From assembly GCF_900110695.1 (NCBI RefSeq), contig NZ_FOEH01000011.1, positions 1-43,332 on the forward strand: a stretch of 43,332 nucleotides of DNA, given 5' to 3'. Position 1 is the first letter of the stretch; every line of letters starts with the position of its first letter. This document shows positions 35,267 through 43,173 of the stretch, one piece after another. The notes under the pieces were generated by a model that was not told the origin of the DNA, searched no databases, and saw only the letters and a list, made by a program, of their open reading frames with translations. The translations under genes and the position numbers were made by a program. This DNA comes from Virgibacillus subterraneus (GTDB taxonomy: Bacteria; Bacillota; Bacilli; Bacillales; Amphibacillaceae).

Positions 35267-35704
35267 ATGGGCTTATTTCTATGGATTATTATAATAGGTA
35301 TATGTATTATACTGCTGGCTAGTCTTGTCGATTTTATACGTGGAGGAAGATTGCGAGTAAATATACAGATGCGTGAGAGCCGTTTTTCTGCTGAAATTTT
35401 TTACACGTTATTAGTGATTTATCTTATTGTTATTCTTGGTTTTGGTCTAATCTATTTTATTTTATCCATTAACAATATTTTATTAGTCGAGAATGGGGAG
35501 CTGAGGAAGGTAAGTGTAATTGGTTCTATCAGTCATTCGCTTTACTTTAGTGGGGTGACATTGCTAACAATTGGGTATGGTGATATTACACCAATTGGAG
35601 TAGGACGTTTCATAGCCTTAGTTCAGGCGATAATCGGTTATATCCTTCCAACTGCTTTCGTACTTCGTCTTGTACAGTCGAATCAAGAAAATAGAGACGA
35701 GTAG
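35267..35704 (+). CDS. two-helix potassium channel
   Basis: 145 residues. An N-terminal membrane helix (1-22), then the pore unit: helix about 43-66, pore helix and selectivity filter TLLTIGYGDITPIG (TIGYGD at 101-106), and inner helix about 114-135. This is the Ion_trans_2 fold of KcsA-like channels. It lacks RCK or cyclic-nucleotide domains, so gating is unclear. GGGGG lies upstream of the ATG. It is 51 bases ahead of bcp; a shared transcript is possible. It is not part of the gsaB-bcp interval in B. subtilis as I recall it. Confidence 0.9.
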   Translation: MGLFLWIIIIGICIILLASLVDFIRGGRLRVNIQMRESRFSAEIFYTLLVIYLIVILGFGLIYFILSINNILLVENGELRKVSVIGSISHSLYFSGVTLLTIGYGDITPIGVGRFIALVQAIIGYILPTAFVLRLVQSNQENRDE

Positions 35705-35755
35705 ACTGATATGCTATAGTGAAGATAATCGTAAAATTTATGGAGGGATATAACA

Positions 35756-36223
35756 ATGAGTGTAGAAATAGGCAAACAAGCGCCAGATTTCTCATTACCA
35801 AGTCAGGACGGAAAAGAAGTTAGCTTATCCGACTTTAAAGGAAAACATGTTGTGCTTTATTTTTACCCGAAAGATATGACGCCAGGATGCACAACAGAAG
35901 CATGCGATTTCCGTGATGCACAAGAGAGCTTTAGCGAACTTGATGCAGTTATTATAGGAGTTAGTCCTGATCCAGTTGAACGACACCAGAAATTTATTGA
36001 TAAGCATGATCTTCCATTTTTATTATTGGCAGATGAAGATCATAAGGTAGCTGAAGACTATGATGTTTGGAAGCTGAAGAAAAACTTTGGAAAAGAATAT
36101 TATGGTATCGAACGGTCTACGTTCATCATTGATAAAGAAGGCAATCTTCAGCAGGAATACCGTAAAGTAAAAGTTGAAGGTCATGTTGAAAAAGCGTTGG
36201 AGTTTATTCGTGAAAATAAATAA
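35756..36223 (+). CDS. bcp: thioredoxin-dependent peroxiredoxin, Bcp type
   Basis: 155 residues, AhpC/TSA fold. PGCTTEACDFRD carries the peroxidatic Cys45 and the resolving Cys50, the atypical 2-Cys arrangement of BCP/PrxQ. It reduces hydrogen and organic peroxides using thioredoxin. It is the ygaF/bcp of the perR neighbourhood. A likely extended -10 (TGCTATAGT near 35714) precedes it; no PerR box was found there. GGAGGG precedes the ATG. Confidence 0.95.
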   Translation: MSVEIGKQAPDFSLPSQDGKEVSLSDFKGKHVVLYFYPKDMTPGCTTEACDFRDAQESFSELDAVIIGVSPDPVERHQKFIDKHDLPFLLLADEDHKVAEDYDVWKLKKNFGKEYYGIERSTFIIDKEGNLQQEYRKVKVEGHVEKALEFIRENK

Positions 36224-36232
36224 TTATGCGGG

Positions 36233-36265
36233 GGCAGTTCATCTCAAATGGGCTGCCTTCTTTTT
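36233..36265 (+). terminator. bcp terminator
   Basis: A 10-bp stem GGCAGTTCAT / ATGGGCTGCC with two G-U pairs, then TTCTTTTT. Confidence 0.85.
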
Positions 36266-36281
36266 AGCAGTAAATACGTAT

Positions 36282-36310
36282 AAATTCTTACTTACTGCAT
36301 AAAGTCAGGT
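36282..36310 (+). repeat. dispersed repeat, short module 1 copy
   Basis: ATTCTTACTTACTGCATAAA matches the core of module 1 copies. Confidence 0.45.
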
Positions 36311-36400
36311 TTTCTAATATTACATTTTCGTATCTATAGTAATACAAGCCCATTTACCAGAATAAAATGTAGTGAATACAATAAAAGCGGGGTGTGTTGC

Positions 36401-37090
36401 ATGGAAATTCGTCAAAATGTTCGATCTAAACCTGCGTCATATATAGATATCAATATGTTTTTTATAGTAAAGCGAGTTGTTGATATAATAGGAAGTTTCA
36501 TACTGATACTTATATTGTGGCCATGGCTATTGATAATATTTTATCGGATATTAAAAAAAGATGGGGGGCCGATACTTTTTCGACAAGTTCGTATGGGAAA
36601 AGATAATCGCCCTTTTTTAATTAGAAAGTTCCGTACGCTCACAAATCCATCAAAGGTAATTCGATCATTACCACCGCATCCATTTCCGAAATCATGGAAC
36701 AATGGGGTTCCGGATCAGTTTAATTTTAACCGCGATCCTTATCAAAATGTGACACACACTGGAAGATGGCTTAAAAAATATCGCCTTGATCGGCTTCCAC
36801 TGCTATATAATGTGCTTAAAGGAGACATGAGTCTTGTAGGGCCAAGTCCGGAAATTATAGAGATTGTCGAATACTATAATGAATATCAGGCACAACGGTT
36901 ACAAGTGAAACCTGGGATTACCGGATTTGCTCAAGTAAATGGCAATACGAATCAAAATCATGATCAGAAAATTAGGGACGATCTTTTTTATATTAAGAAT
37001 TGTTCGCTTAAATTTGATATGATTATTAAATACCGTACTATTAAACATATTTTCATCAATGGAAATTTTAAAAGAAAACGGTTACTATAG
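36401..37090 (+). CDS. bacterial sugar transferase (phosphoglycosyl transferase, WbaP/PglC type)
   Basis: 229 residues: one hydrophobic, probably re-entrant helix (about 20-45), then the catalytic domain with LFRQVRMGKDNRPFLIRKFR, the DRLPLLYNVLKGDMSLVGPSP segment (Asp-Glu-type catalytic region replaced by YRLDRLPLLYNV) and VKPGITGFAQVNG. These monotopic enzymes move a sugar-1-phosphate onto undecaprenyl phosphate to begin capsule, exopolysaccharide or glycan assembly. No glycosyltransferase, flippase or polymerase genes are near, so it is an orphan. ATG 36401 is 8 bases after GGGGTG; an in-frame GTG lies at 36392. Confidence 0.88.
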   Translation: MEIRQNVRSKPASYIDINMFFIVKRVVDIIGSFILILILWPWLLIIFYRILKKDGGPILFRQVRMGKDNRPFLIRKFRTLTNPSKVIRSLPPHPFPKSWNNGVPDQFNFNRDPYQNVTHTGRWLKKYRLDRLPLLYNVLKGDMSLVGPSPEIIEIVEYYNEYQAQRLQVKPGITGFAQVNGNTNQNHDQKIRDDLFYIKNCSLKFDMIIKYRTIKHIFINGNFKRKRLL

Positions 37091-37123
37091 AAGTAGACAG
37101 AGACATAGGAGGTATTGGACTGG

Positions 37124-38071
37124 GTGATTTTATCTTCAGCAAAACTATCAGACAAACATAAAACAAAACTTAACGAAAAATATCCAGATGAAGTGTTCAT
37201 TTTTTGTAAGAATATGGATGAGGCTAAAGAGCACTTAGACAAAGCAGAAATTTTACTAACATATGGTGAAGATCTTACAACGAATTTAATCAGCCAGGCA
37301 ACACAATTGAAATGGATTATGGTAATTTCTGCTGGAATGGACGAAATGCCATTCAAAGCAATTCATGAAAAAGGTATTCTTGTTACAAACGCCAGAGGAA
37401 TACATAAGCAACCAATGGCTGAGTACGCTATTTTTTCGCTGCTTCAAGTATATCGTCAGGGAAAACAGCTAATACAAAATGAAGCAGAAAATAAATGGGA
37501 CAGATCAGTTCGAATGAATGAAATCACCGGGAAAACGTTGCTAATTGCTGGAACAGGTGCTATTGGACAAGAAGTAGCACGACTTGCGAAAGCGTTTCAA
37601 ATGAAAACATACGGCATTTCCAGAAGTGGCAGTCCAGTAGAGTATTTTGATTATAATTTTACAAATGAATCAATGGAAGAAGTGTTGCAGGAAGCAGACT
37701 TTGTTGTGTCTGTTTTGCCCAGCACATCTGAGACGAAGGACTTTTTTACGTTTGAACACTTTCAAATGATGCCTAATCATGCAGTGTTCCTAAACATGGG
37801 ACGTGGAGATGCGGTTCGTGGAGATGATATATTAAAAGCAATACAGGAAGAGGAAATAGCTCATGCAGTATTGGATGTTTTTGAAACGGAACCACTTCCA
37901 GAAAATCATCCTCTTTGGGAGGAAGATAATGTTACGGTAACCCCGCATCTATCAGGTATTTCACCACATTACCAGACTCGTGCATTGGATATTTTTGAAA
38001 CAAATCTTCAAACATATCTGGAAAATCGCAATGATTATGTTAATAAAATTGATCTAACCAGGGGGTATTAA
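37124..38071 (+). CDS. D-2-hydroxyacid dehydrogenase
   Basis: About 315 residues of the D-isomer 2-hydroxyacid dehydrogenase family: a catalytic domain, then the Rossmann fold GTGAIGQEVARLAKAFQ, the catalytic Arg in NMGRGDAVRG, Glu in FETEPLPENHPLW and His in VTPHLSG. It reduces a 2-keto acid with NAD(P)H; substrate unknown. GTG 37124 is 10 bases after AGGAGGT, whereas TTG 37115 nearly abuts it, so GTG is preferred. The gene is followed one base later by the cobalamin adenosyltransferase, implying co-expression. Confidence 0.88.
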   Translation: MILSSAKLSDKHKTKLNEKYPDEVFIFCKNMDEAKEHLDKAEILLTYGEDLTTNLISQATQLKWIMVISAGMDEMPFKAIHEKGILVTNARGIHKQPMAEYAIFSLLQVYRQGKQLIQNEAENKWDRSVRMNEITGKTLLIAGTGAIGQEVARLAKAFQMKTYGISRSGSPVEYFDYNFTNESMEEVLQEADFVVSVLPSTSETKDFFTFEHFQMMPNHAVFLNMGRGDAVRGDDILKAIQEEEIAHAVLDVFETEPLPENHPLWEEDNVTVTPHLSGISPHYQTRALDIFETNLQTYLENRNDYVNKIDLTRGY

Positions 38072-38072
38072 T

Positions 38073-38630
38073 ATGCGAATCTATACTAGATCAGGCGATA
38101 AGGGAACAACATCGTTAATTTACGGACAACGTGTGCCGAAGGATGATTTACGCGTCGAAGCCTACGGGACATGTGATGAGGCAAACTCGATGATTGGGTT
38201 GGCATTAAGTTTTCTTGATAAAGAAGATTGGTCGGAAAAGGACGCGTTTTTGGAAAAAATGCACCGCATTCAAACGATTTTATTTCATGTTGGGGCGGAG
38301 CTTGCAACGCCTAAGGATAAGGAAGTTACCTGGAAACTGAAAAAAGAGCATATTCAGGAGCTTGAGGATCAAATTGATGAATGGGATAAAACCCTTGAGC
38401 CCTTACGAAACTTTATTCTACCGTCGGGACATAGTGCATCAAGTGCATTACACACGGCAAGAACTGTGGCAAGAAGGGCGGAGCGTACAGCAGTTGGAAT
38501 GGGCGATGAAGCTGTTAATCCACTTGTTGTATCGTACTTAAACCGATTATCTGACTTTTTATTTGTCGCCGCCAGGTATGTTAATCAAAGCTTGAAGGGT
38601 AAAGAAATACCATTAAATGCAGACATCTAA
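38073..38630 (+). CDS. cob(I)alamin adenosyltransferase, PduO type
   Basis: 185 residues, a helical-bundle ATP:cob(I)alamin adenosyltransferase. The ATP site TRSGDKGTTSLIYGQRVPK is followed by VEAYGTCDEANSMIG, and the late RNFILPSGHSASSALHTART and RRAER motifs are intact. It makes adenosylcobalamin, needed by enzymes such as methylmalonyl-CoA mutase. The ribosome site AGGGGG lies in the end of the preceding gene. No other cobalamin gene lies in the window. The C-terminal LSDFLFVAARYVN is typical. Confidence 0.93.
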   Translation: MRIYTRSGDKGTTSLIYGQRVPKDDLRVEAYGTCDEANSMIGLALSFLDKEDWSEKDAFLEKMHRIQTILFHVGAELATPKDKEVTWKLKKEHIQELEDQIDEWDKTLEPLRNFILPSGHSASSALHTARTVARRAERTAVGMGDEAVNPLVVSYLNRLSDFLFVAARYVNQSLKGKEIPLNADI

Positions 38631-38637
38631 TTTATAT

Positions 38638-38680
38638 AAAAGCGAGCGCTTTTCAAATATTGGAATCGTTCGTTTTTTCT
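38638..38680 (+). terminator. terminator after the adenosyltransferase
   Basis: An 11-bp stem AAAAGCGAGCG (38638-38648) / CGTTCGTTTTT (38667-38677) with G-U pairs, running into a T tract. Confidence 0.75.
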
Positions 38681-38720
38681 TTTCAGGTTATAATAACTTT
38701 AAAGTTCCAATATACTTATA

Positions 38721-38767
38721 TTGACAGAATACTGCACGAGCAGGTAAACTAATTATAAAGATTATAA
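38721..38767 (+). promoter_or_regulatory. perR promoter with PerR box
   Basis: TTGACA (38721-38726), an 18-base spacer and TAAACT (38745-38750), followed at once by TTATAAAGATTATAA (38753-38767), which matches the PerR consensus TTATAATNATTATAA at 13 of 14 informative positions. This predicts autorepression at the start site. Confidence 0.9.
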
Positions 38768-38819
38768 TATAAGAATATTATTAGTTTCGACCATACAATC
38801 GAAAGTGAGGTGCATGACG

Positions 38820-39263
38820 GTGTCTGAAAATAAATTAAATGAAGCCATTAATACGTTGAAAGACTCTGGCGTTCGGATTACACCACAACGTCATGCCGTT
38901 CTTGACTATCTTCTTAACTCGACTATTCACCCGACAGCTGATGATATTTATAAGGCTTTAGAAGGAAAGTTCCCAAACATGAGTGTTGCTACAGTCTACA
39001 ATAACTTACGTGTATTGCGTGAGATTGGACTTGTTCGTGAACTTACTTATGGAGATTCCTCAAGCCGCTTTGACTGCAATACAACGGAACACTACCATAT
39101 TATTTGTGACGCATGTGGCAGGATAGTTGATTTCCATTATCCAACTTTGGATGAAGTGGAATCGTTGGCTGAGCAGGTAACAGGTTTTGATGTTAGTCAT
39201 CATCGAATGGAAATATATGGTAAATGTGAAGACTGCCAACAATTACAAACACAAAAGCATTAA
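38820..39263 (+). CDS. perR: PerR, peroxide-sensing Fur-family repressor
   Basis: 147 residues. The regulatory metal ligands fall at exactly the B. subtilis positions: H37, D85, H91, H93 and D104; the structural zinc cysteines are C96, C99, C136 and C139. With Fe(II) bound, H2O2 oxidises H37 or H91 and repression is lost. Start: GTG 38820 is 9 bases after GAGG and gives the family length and numbering; the ATG at 38814 is too near the ribosome site. The gene has its own PerR box. It precedes ygzB and ygxA, with a fused pabBC gene inserted between. Confidence 0.96.
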   Translation: MSENKLNEAINTLKDSGVRITPQRHAVLDYLLNSTIHPTADDIYKALEGKFPNMSVATVYNNLRVLREIGLVRELTYGDSSSRFDCNTTEHYHIICDACGRIVDFHYPTLDEVESLAEQVTGFDVSHHRMEIYGKCEDCQQLQTQKH

Positions 39264-39271
39264 TTAAAAAT

Positions 39272-39310
39272 AAAAAATCCAGATGCCTGATGAGGGCAAC
39301 TGGGTTTATT
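39272..39310. terminator. bidirectional terminator between perR and pabBC
   Basis: An 8-bp stem AAATCCAG / CTGGGTTT with one G-U pair plus an inner GCC/GGC helix, followed by TTTATTTAT on + and by a T-rich run on -. Confidence 0.75.
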
Positions 39311-39314
39311 TATA

Positions 39315-41036
39315 TTATTCAAATCTGACCTCCACCCATTTTCGCACACTATTTATAAGCCAAACCTTCGAACATAAATGAATCTCTTCCAATAATATCT
39401 TTCGTTCCATTATAATGCCTTCTTCTAATAAGTATTTCCGATACGTTCCAGCTAATAATCCACAATCAACAGGTGGTGTATATAGCTTGTCATTCAATTC
39501 GATTACAACATTACCAATGGTGAATTCCGTTATTTCACGTTCCTCGTTCCATAGCAAAACATCAAATACACCAGTCTTGTCGAACCTTTCATATACTGTA
39601 CGGTTAGTTGTTTTATGATACAAAAACTCATTCTGTTTGTTGATGGGATTAGGTGCCAATTTTACATATACAGGCTTATCAAGGACAGTAGCAACATTGC
39701 TTTCTATAGAGATTTCTCCATCTGCTGATACGAGTAAACGTACGCGATATTCATCTTTAGGAAGTGATTCTGCAAATTTAATCAATCTCTTCCTTACCTG
39801 TGCTAAATCAATCTGAAAGTTATAGTAGGCAGCTGAATTTTCTAATCGTTCTAAGTGGTAATCTAAAACGATATACTTTCCATCGATTAATCCTAGCGTT
39901 TCGAGAAGTTGAAAATCACATTTGTCCATCGTTAACAATTTTGTTTTTTGTAGAATTTCTTCATATTCACCTTGTTTTGTGGAGTCCCAAGTAATTCCGC
40001 CGCCTACGCCGTATTGAGCACTGCCATCGCGGTTATCAATTATGACTGTCCGAATTGGCACGTTAAAAATCGCTTCCTGGTTAGGGGTGATATAACCCAT
40101 AGTTCCGCAATAAACCTCACGTGGTGAAGGTTCTAAAGTAGATATAATCTTCATTGTACTTACTTTTGGGGCGCCAGTTATAGATCCGCATGGGAATAAT
40201 GCGTTAAATATATCGAGTATTTTTGTGCCATCCTTAATTTCTGCAGTTACTGTTGAGGTCATTTGATAAACAGTGGGATATTTCTCTATTGAATATAGTC
40301 TTGGTACCTTCACAGAACCCGGTTTCGCAATCATACCCAGATCATTGCGTAATAAGTCAACAATCATTACGTTTTCAGCCCGGTTCTTTTCTGATTGGTG
40401 AAGCCATTCAGCGTTTTTGAGATCTTCACTGTATGATTTTCCTCGCCCGATTGTACCCTTCATTGGCTTTGTTGTAATTTTTCCATTTCGTATTTTAAAA
40501 AATAACTCTGGAGAAGCGGATAAAATGGAGAAATCACCAATATCCATATACGCACTGTAATCTGAAGTTTGTGCACTGGCTAAGTGATTGTAAAAAGCGG
40601 TAGCATCCCCTTCAAATTCAGATTCCATACGAATTGTATAATTCACTTGATATGTCTCGCCTAATTTAATATGATTTTTTATTCTATCAATATTGGAATT
40701 ATATTCTTCTATACCTACAGTTGGTTTCCATTCACTAACATTATAGGAAGCTTTTTTGCTTTCTATTTCATGAATTGCATCCTGAAAAATCCCGAACCAT
40801 AGCAACGGCATTTTTGAATCTGAATTAACCTGATAGGCGTTATCAAAGGCTGGTGCAGCTTCATAAGATAAATATCCTGCTGCATAGAAACCAGAATCAA
40901 TAGCTTCCTGGATTTTTTTCAGTGCTGGTTTTACTTCCTCAATGCATGTAGCATCGATAATTTCCAGTGGGTCCTTGAAAAGTATTGGGTTTTTCTTTCC
41001 ATTATGATCAGTAAAATCAAACGTTAATCTGCACAT
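39315..41036 (-). CDS. pabB: bifunctional aminodeoxychorismate synthase component I / aminodeoxychorismate lyase (PabB-PabC fusion)
   Basis: 573 residues. Residues 1 to about 370 form PabB: KPMKGTIGRG (K190 is the lysine that accepts the 4-position), NDLG and CGSITGAPK (283-291). Residues about 375-573 form a class IV PLP aminotransferase domain like PabC (LLETLGLIDGKYIVLDYHLERL, the KTTNR lysine segment, LAGTYRKYLLEEG). Together they turn chorismate into 4-aminobenzoate for folate. The glutamine amidotransferase PabA is not here and is presumably shared with tryptophan synthesis. In B. subtilis the two are separate genes in the folate operon. The ribosome site is weak; the ATG is 3 bases after the TAG of an upstream open frame. 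Confidence 0.92.
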   Translation of the reverse strand: MCRLTFDFTDHNGKKNPILFKDPLEIIDATCIEEVKPALKKIQEAIDSGFYAAGYLSYEAAPAFDNAYQVNSDSKMPLLWFGIFQDAIHEIESKKASYNVSEWKPTVGIEEYNSNIDRIKNHIKLGETYQVNYTIRMESEFEGDATAFYNHLASAQTSDYSAYMDIGDFSILSASPELFFKIRNGKITTKPMKGTIGRGKSYSEDLKNAEWLHQSEKNRAENVMIVDLLRNDLGMIAKPGSVKVPRLYSIEKYPTVYQMTSTVTAEIKDGTKILDIFNALFPCGSITGAPKVSTMKIISTLEPSPREVYCGTMGYITPNQEAIFNVPIRTVIIDNRDGSAQYGVGGGITWDSTKQGEYEEILQKTKLLTMDKCDFQLLETLGLIDGKYIVLDYHLERLENSAAYYNFQIDLAQVRKRLIKFAESLPKDEYRVRLLVSADGEISIESNVATVLDKPVYVKLAPNPINKQNEFLYHKTTNRTVYERFDKTGVFDVLLWNEEREITEFTIGNVVIELNDKLYTPPVDCGLLAGTYRKYLLEEGIIMERKILLEEIHLCSKVWLINSVRKWVEVRFE

Positions 41037-41156
41037 AAGCTATCGCCCACTTTCTTTATCAAATTTCGCCAAAAGTTTAAGCCCGTATTCTGTACGGACT
41101 ACTTCAGGATGTGCCTGTATTATTACAAATTTAGCAGAAAGTATTTCTTAACTGTT

Positions 41157-41183
41157 AAAAAAATCCGCCATAGTGACGGATTT
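41157..41183 (-). terminator. ygzB terminator
   Basis: AAATCCG / CGGATTT 7-bp stem overlapping the ygzB stop; on the minus strand the right arm runs into TTTTTTT. Confidence 0.78.
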
Positions 41184-41574
41184 ATTCATTATTCTTCGTA
41201 TTAGCTTTTGCTTCTTTTCGATATTTTCTTGTATTGTACTTTTCATCGAACTCTTTACCTTCCAAATCCTTATCAAGTGTTAACGGTTCTTTACAGTGCA
41301 TACAAGCATCTACACGGCCAAGCATCTTTGTTGGATTTTCGCAGTTTGGACAAATGATTGGAACAGCCTTAGTTGATAACAAACCAATCCAGAAATAAAC
41401 AACACAGCTGAAAATCACAAATAATACACCTATTATAAAGAATGTTACCATTAACCATTCAATTTTCTTCGTTAAGATTCCTCCGTACATGAATGCAAAT
41501 CCGATGAATATCTGAATTAGAGCAAAAGATCGGATTTTATTAATTTTACTTGAATAGACTAATTGTTGCGCCAT
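41182..41574 (-). CDS. ygzB: YgzB, UPF0295 membrane protein
   Basis: 130 residues with two membrane helices (about 17-35 and 41-66) and a zinc ribbon [21 protein letters not shown], then a charged tail. Matches the UPF0295/YgzB family, whose function is unknown. In B. subtilis it lies between perR and ygxA, as here apart from the pabBC insertion. The ATG has AAGGAGG 6 bases upstream. Confidence 0.93.
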   Translation of the reverse strand: MAQQLVYSSKINKIRSFALIQIFIGFAFMYGGILTKKIEWLMVTFFIIGVLFVIFSCVVYFWIGLLSTKAVPIICPNCENPTKMLGRVDACMHCKEPLTLDKDLEGKEFDEKYNTRKYRKEAKANTKNNE

Positions 41575-41689
41575 GTTTGTCCTCCTTATATGTTACATGG
41601 GTAGTATAGCATATTTTCATGTTTTTTTTGATTTTAAAAAAAGGATTTCACAAAATTATAACGAAATATATTATAGTAGTTTAGAAAAC

Positions 41690-41770
41690 TTGGCTTATCA
41701 CCAAGCTTTAATGGTGAAAGCCTTAGATGCACTTATGCAGTAAGAAAGTATTTATACTTCTTTAGCTGCC
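41690..41770 (-). repeat. dispersed repeat, module 1 copy with hairpin
   Basis: Read on the minus strand, GCAGCTAAAGAAGTATAAAT is followed by ACTTTCTTACTGCATAAGTG. The + strand end folds as GGCTT(A)TCACCA / TGGTGAAAGCC, an 11-bp stem with one bulge. It lies between the divergent ygzB and ygxA. Confidence 0.75.
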
Positions 41771-41792
41771 AAGTAAATGGAGGATTTGTGAC

Positions 41793-42662
41793 ATGGAAGA
41801 TTTATTGAGACCGATATTTCAAGAACGAGCTGGGAATGCTAGTACATTAGGAATCGTTATAATAGAAAAAACAAAACCAAACAGTCCGATTACAGATAAT
41901 TTTGATGTTATATTACTGATTATAGTTGACGAATCTGAAAGCGAGTGGCAGGAAAAGCATTACGAATTTGATGGTAAAATTGCAGCAATGCACACAGTGA
42001 CAGAAAAGTTGTTAATGGAATGGATTGATACGAGTGGATATCGGAAGGCAGTTGAATGGATAATTGATGGAAAAGTTATCTTTGATCGGAATGAATACCT
42101 TTCGCAGTTAAAAGATCAACTGAGAAACTTTCCACATGAAAAAAGAGACTTACGCAAGGCGATGGAATTTGGTAAGTTAGTTAAAAGTTACAGTGAAGTT
42201 AAGGATCTCTATGCATCAGAACAATATAAAGATGCTTATAGCAGAATGGTACATTCACTACATTATTTAGCAAGACTAGCAGTAATTGAAAAGGGGTATC
42301 ATCCAGAAGTAACATTGTGGAATCAAGTAAGACAAATAGATCCTGAAGTGTATAAATTATATGACGAATTAATACAAAGTGATGAAGCTATTTCTAAACG
42401 ACTGCAACTCATGATAATCGCTTCTGACTTTGTTATTAGTACGAGAGCAGAAGTATCTGCAAAACATTTATTATGTATTATGGAAACTAAAGAGGATGGT
42501 TGGTCTCATGGTGAACTAAAACAGAACGGGAAAGTTTCACCGTATCAATTAGACTTAACTGCGATGCTTAGTTATTTAACCGAGAAAGGAATTCTTATTG
42601 CGGAAAGAATTCAAACAAAAGGTGCAGGAGTATATCAACGGGAGTATCGTATTAATGATTAG
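41793..42662 (+). CDS. ygxA: YgxA, nucleotidyltransferase-like protein
   Basis: 289 residues. The N-terminal ~120 residues resemble a nucleotidyltransferase fold (NTF-like, DNFDVILLIIVDESE) without the usual catalytic GS motif; the middle is helical (AYSRMVHSLHYLARLAVIEKG, HEPN-like character), and the C-terminal ~70 residues (ELKQNGKVSPYQLDLTAMLS) look like a winged helix. Activity is unknown. It sits immediately upstream of an rRNA operon, as in B. subtilis (ygxA-rrnD). GGAGG lies 8-9 bases before the ATG. No clear terminator separates it from the rrn promoters. Confidence 0.88.
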   Translation: MEDLLRPIFQERAGNASTLGIVIIEKTKPNSPITDNFDVILLIIVDESESEWQEKHYEFDGKIAAMHTVTEKLLMEWIDTSGYRKAVEWIIDGKVIFDRNEYLSQLKDQLRNFPHEKRDLRKAMEFGKLVKSYSEVKDLYASEQYKDAYSRMVHSLHYLARLAVIEKGYHPEVTLWNQVRQIDPEVYKLYDELIQSDEAISKRLQLMIIASDFVISTRAEVSAKHLLCIMETKEDGWSHGELKQNGKVSPYQLDLTAMLSYLTEKGILIAERIQTKGAGVYQREYRIND

Positions 42663-42789
42663 TGATGGAAATGATGAATCTAGTAATTCTCTAATTAAAA
42701 ATTGGTATACAGGGCTATGGTTCAGTTTCTTAGAACTGTAGCTCTTCTATTGTTGATACTACGCACGATTCATTGCCTTAAGATAATTA

Positions 42790-43003
42790 TTGACTTTAAA
42801 TAATAGCCATGGTAAAGTTAATTCTGTCGCAAAAATTCATAACGAATTTCGCTGGCAAAACTCATTAAAATTTAACCTTGATTAAGAAAAGAAATCGTGG
42901 TAAATTAAATAACGTTGCTCATTTAAAAGTATTCGGCAACGCAAACATCTTTTAAAAATTAATCAATTATATTATTGACATTATCTTTGAAAGATGGTAT
43001 ATT
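42790..43003 (+). promoter_or_regulatory. three tandem rrn promoters
   Basis: P1: TTGACT (42790-42795), 17, TAAAGT (42813-42818). P2: TTGATT (42878-42883), 17, TAAATT (42901-42906). P3: TTGACA (42975-42980), 17, TATATT (42998-43003). All have exact 17-base spacers. A CGTTGC/GCAACG hairpin (42913-42941) lies between P2 and P3. The 512-base stretch 42663-43173 holds only these and leader elements. Confidence 0.8.
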
Positions 43004-43009
43004 TAAAAA

Positions 43010-43060
43010 GTCGCCATTTTGAGCGACGGAAATGAAATTTGCTCCTTGAAAACTGAACAA
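43010..43060 (+). promoter_or_regulatory. rRNA leader: small hairpin and boxA-like antitermination site
   Basis: GTCGC/GCGAC hairpin (43010-43027), then TGCTCCTTGAAAACTGAAC (from 43040), which fits the boxA region found ahead of 16S genes in Bacillaceae. Confidence 0.7.
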
Positions 43061-43173
43061 AACAACCAGTATGTCAAGAAAACAGGTTAAAAGTTAAACT
43101 TTTAAACCCTGATTTCAATTTTTAAAGCTAAGACAATAGATGATTGATTGGTGTCAATCATATTCAAACTAAC

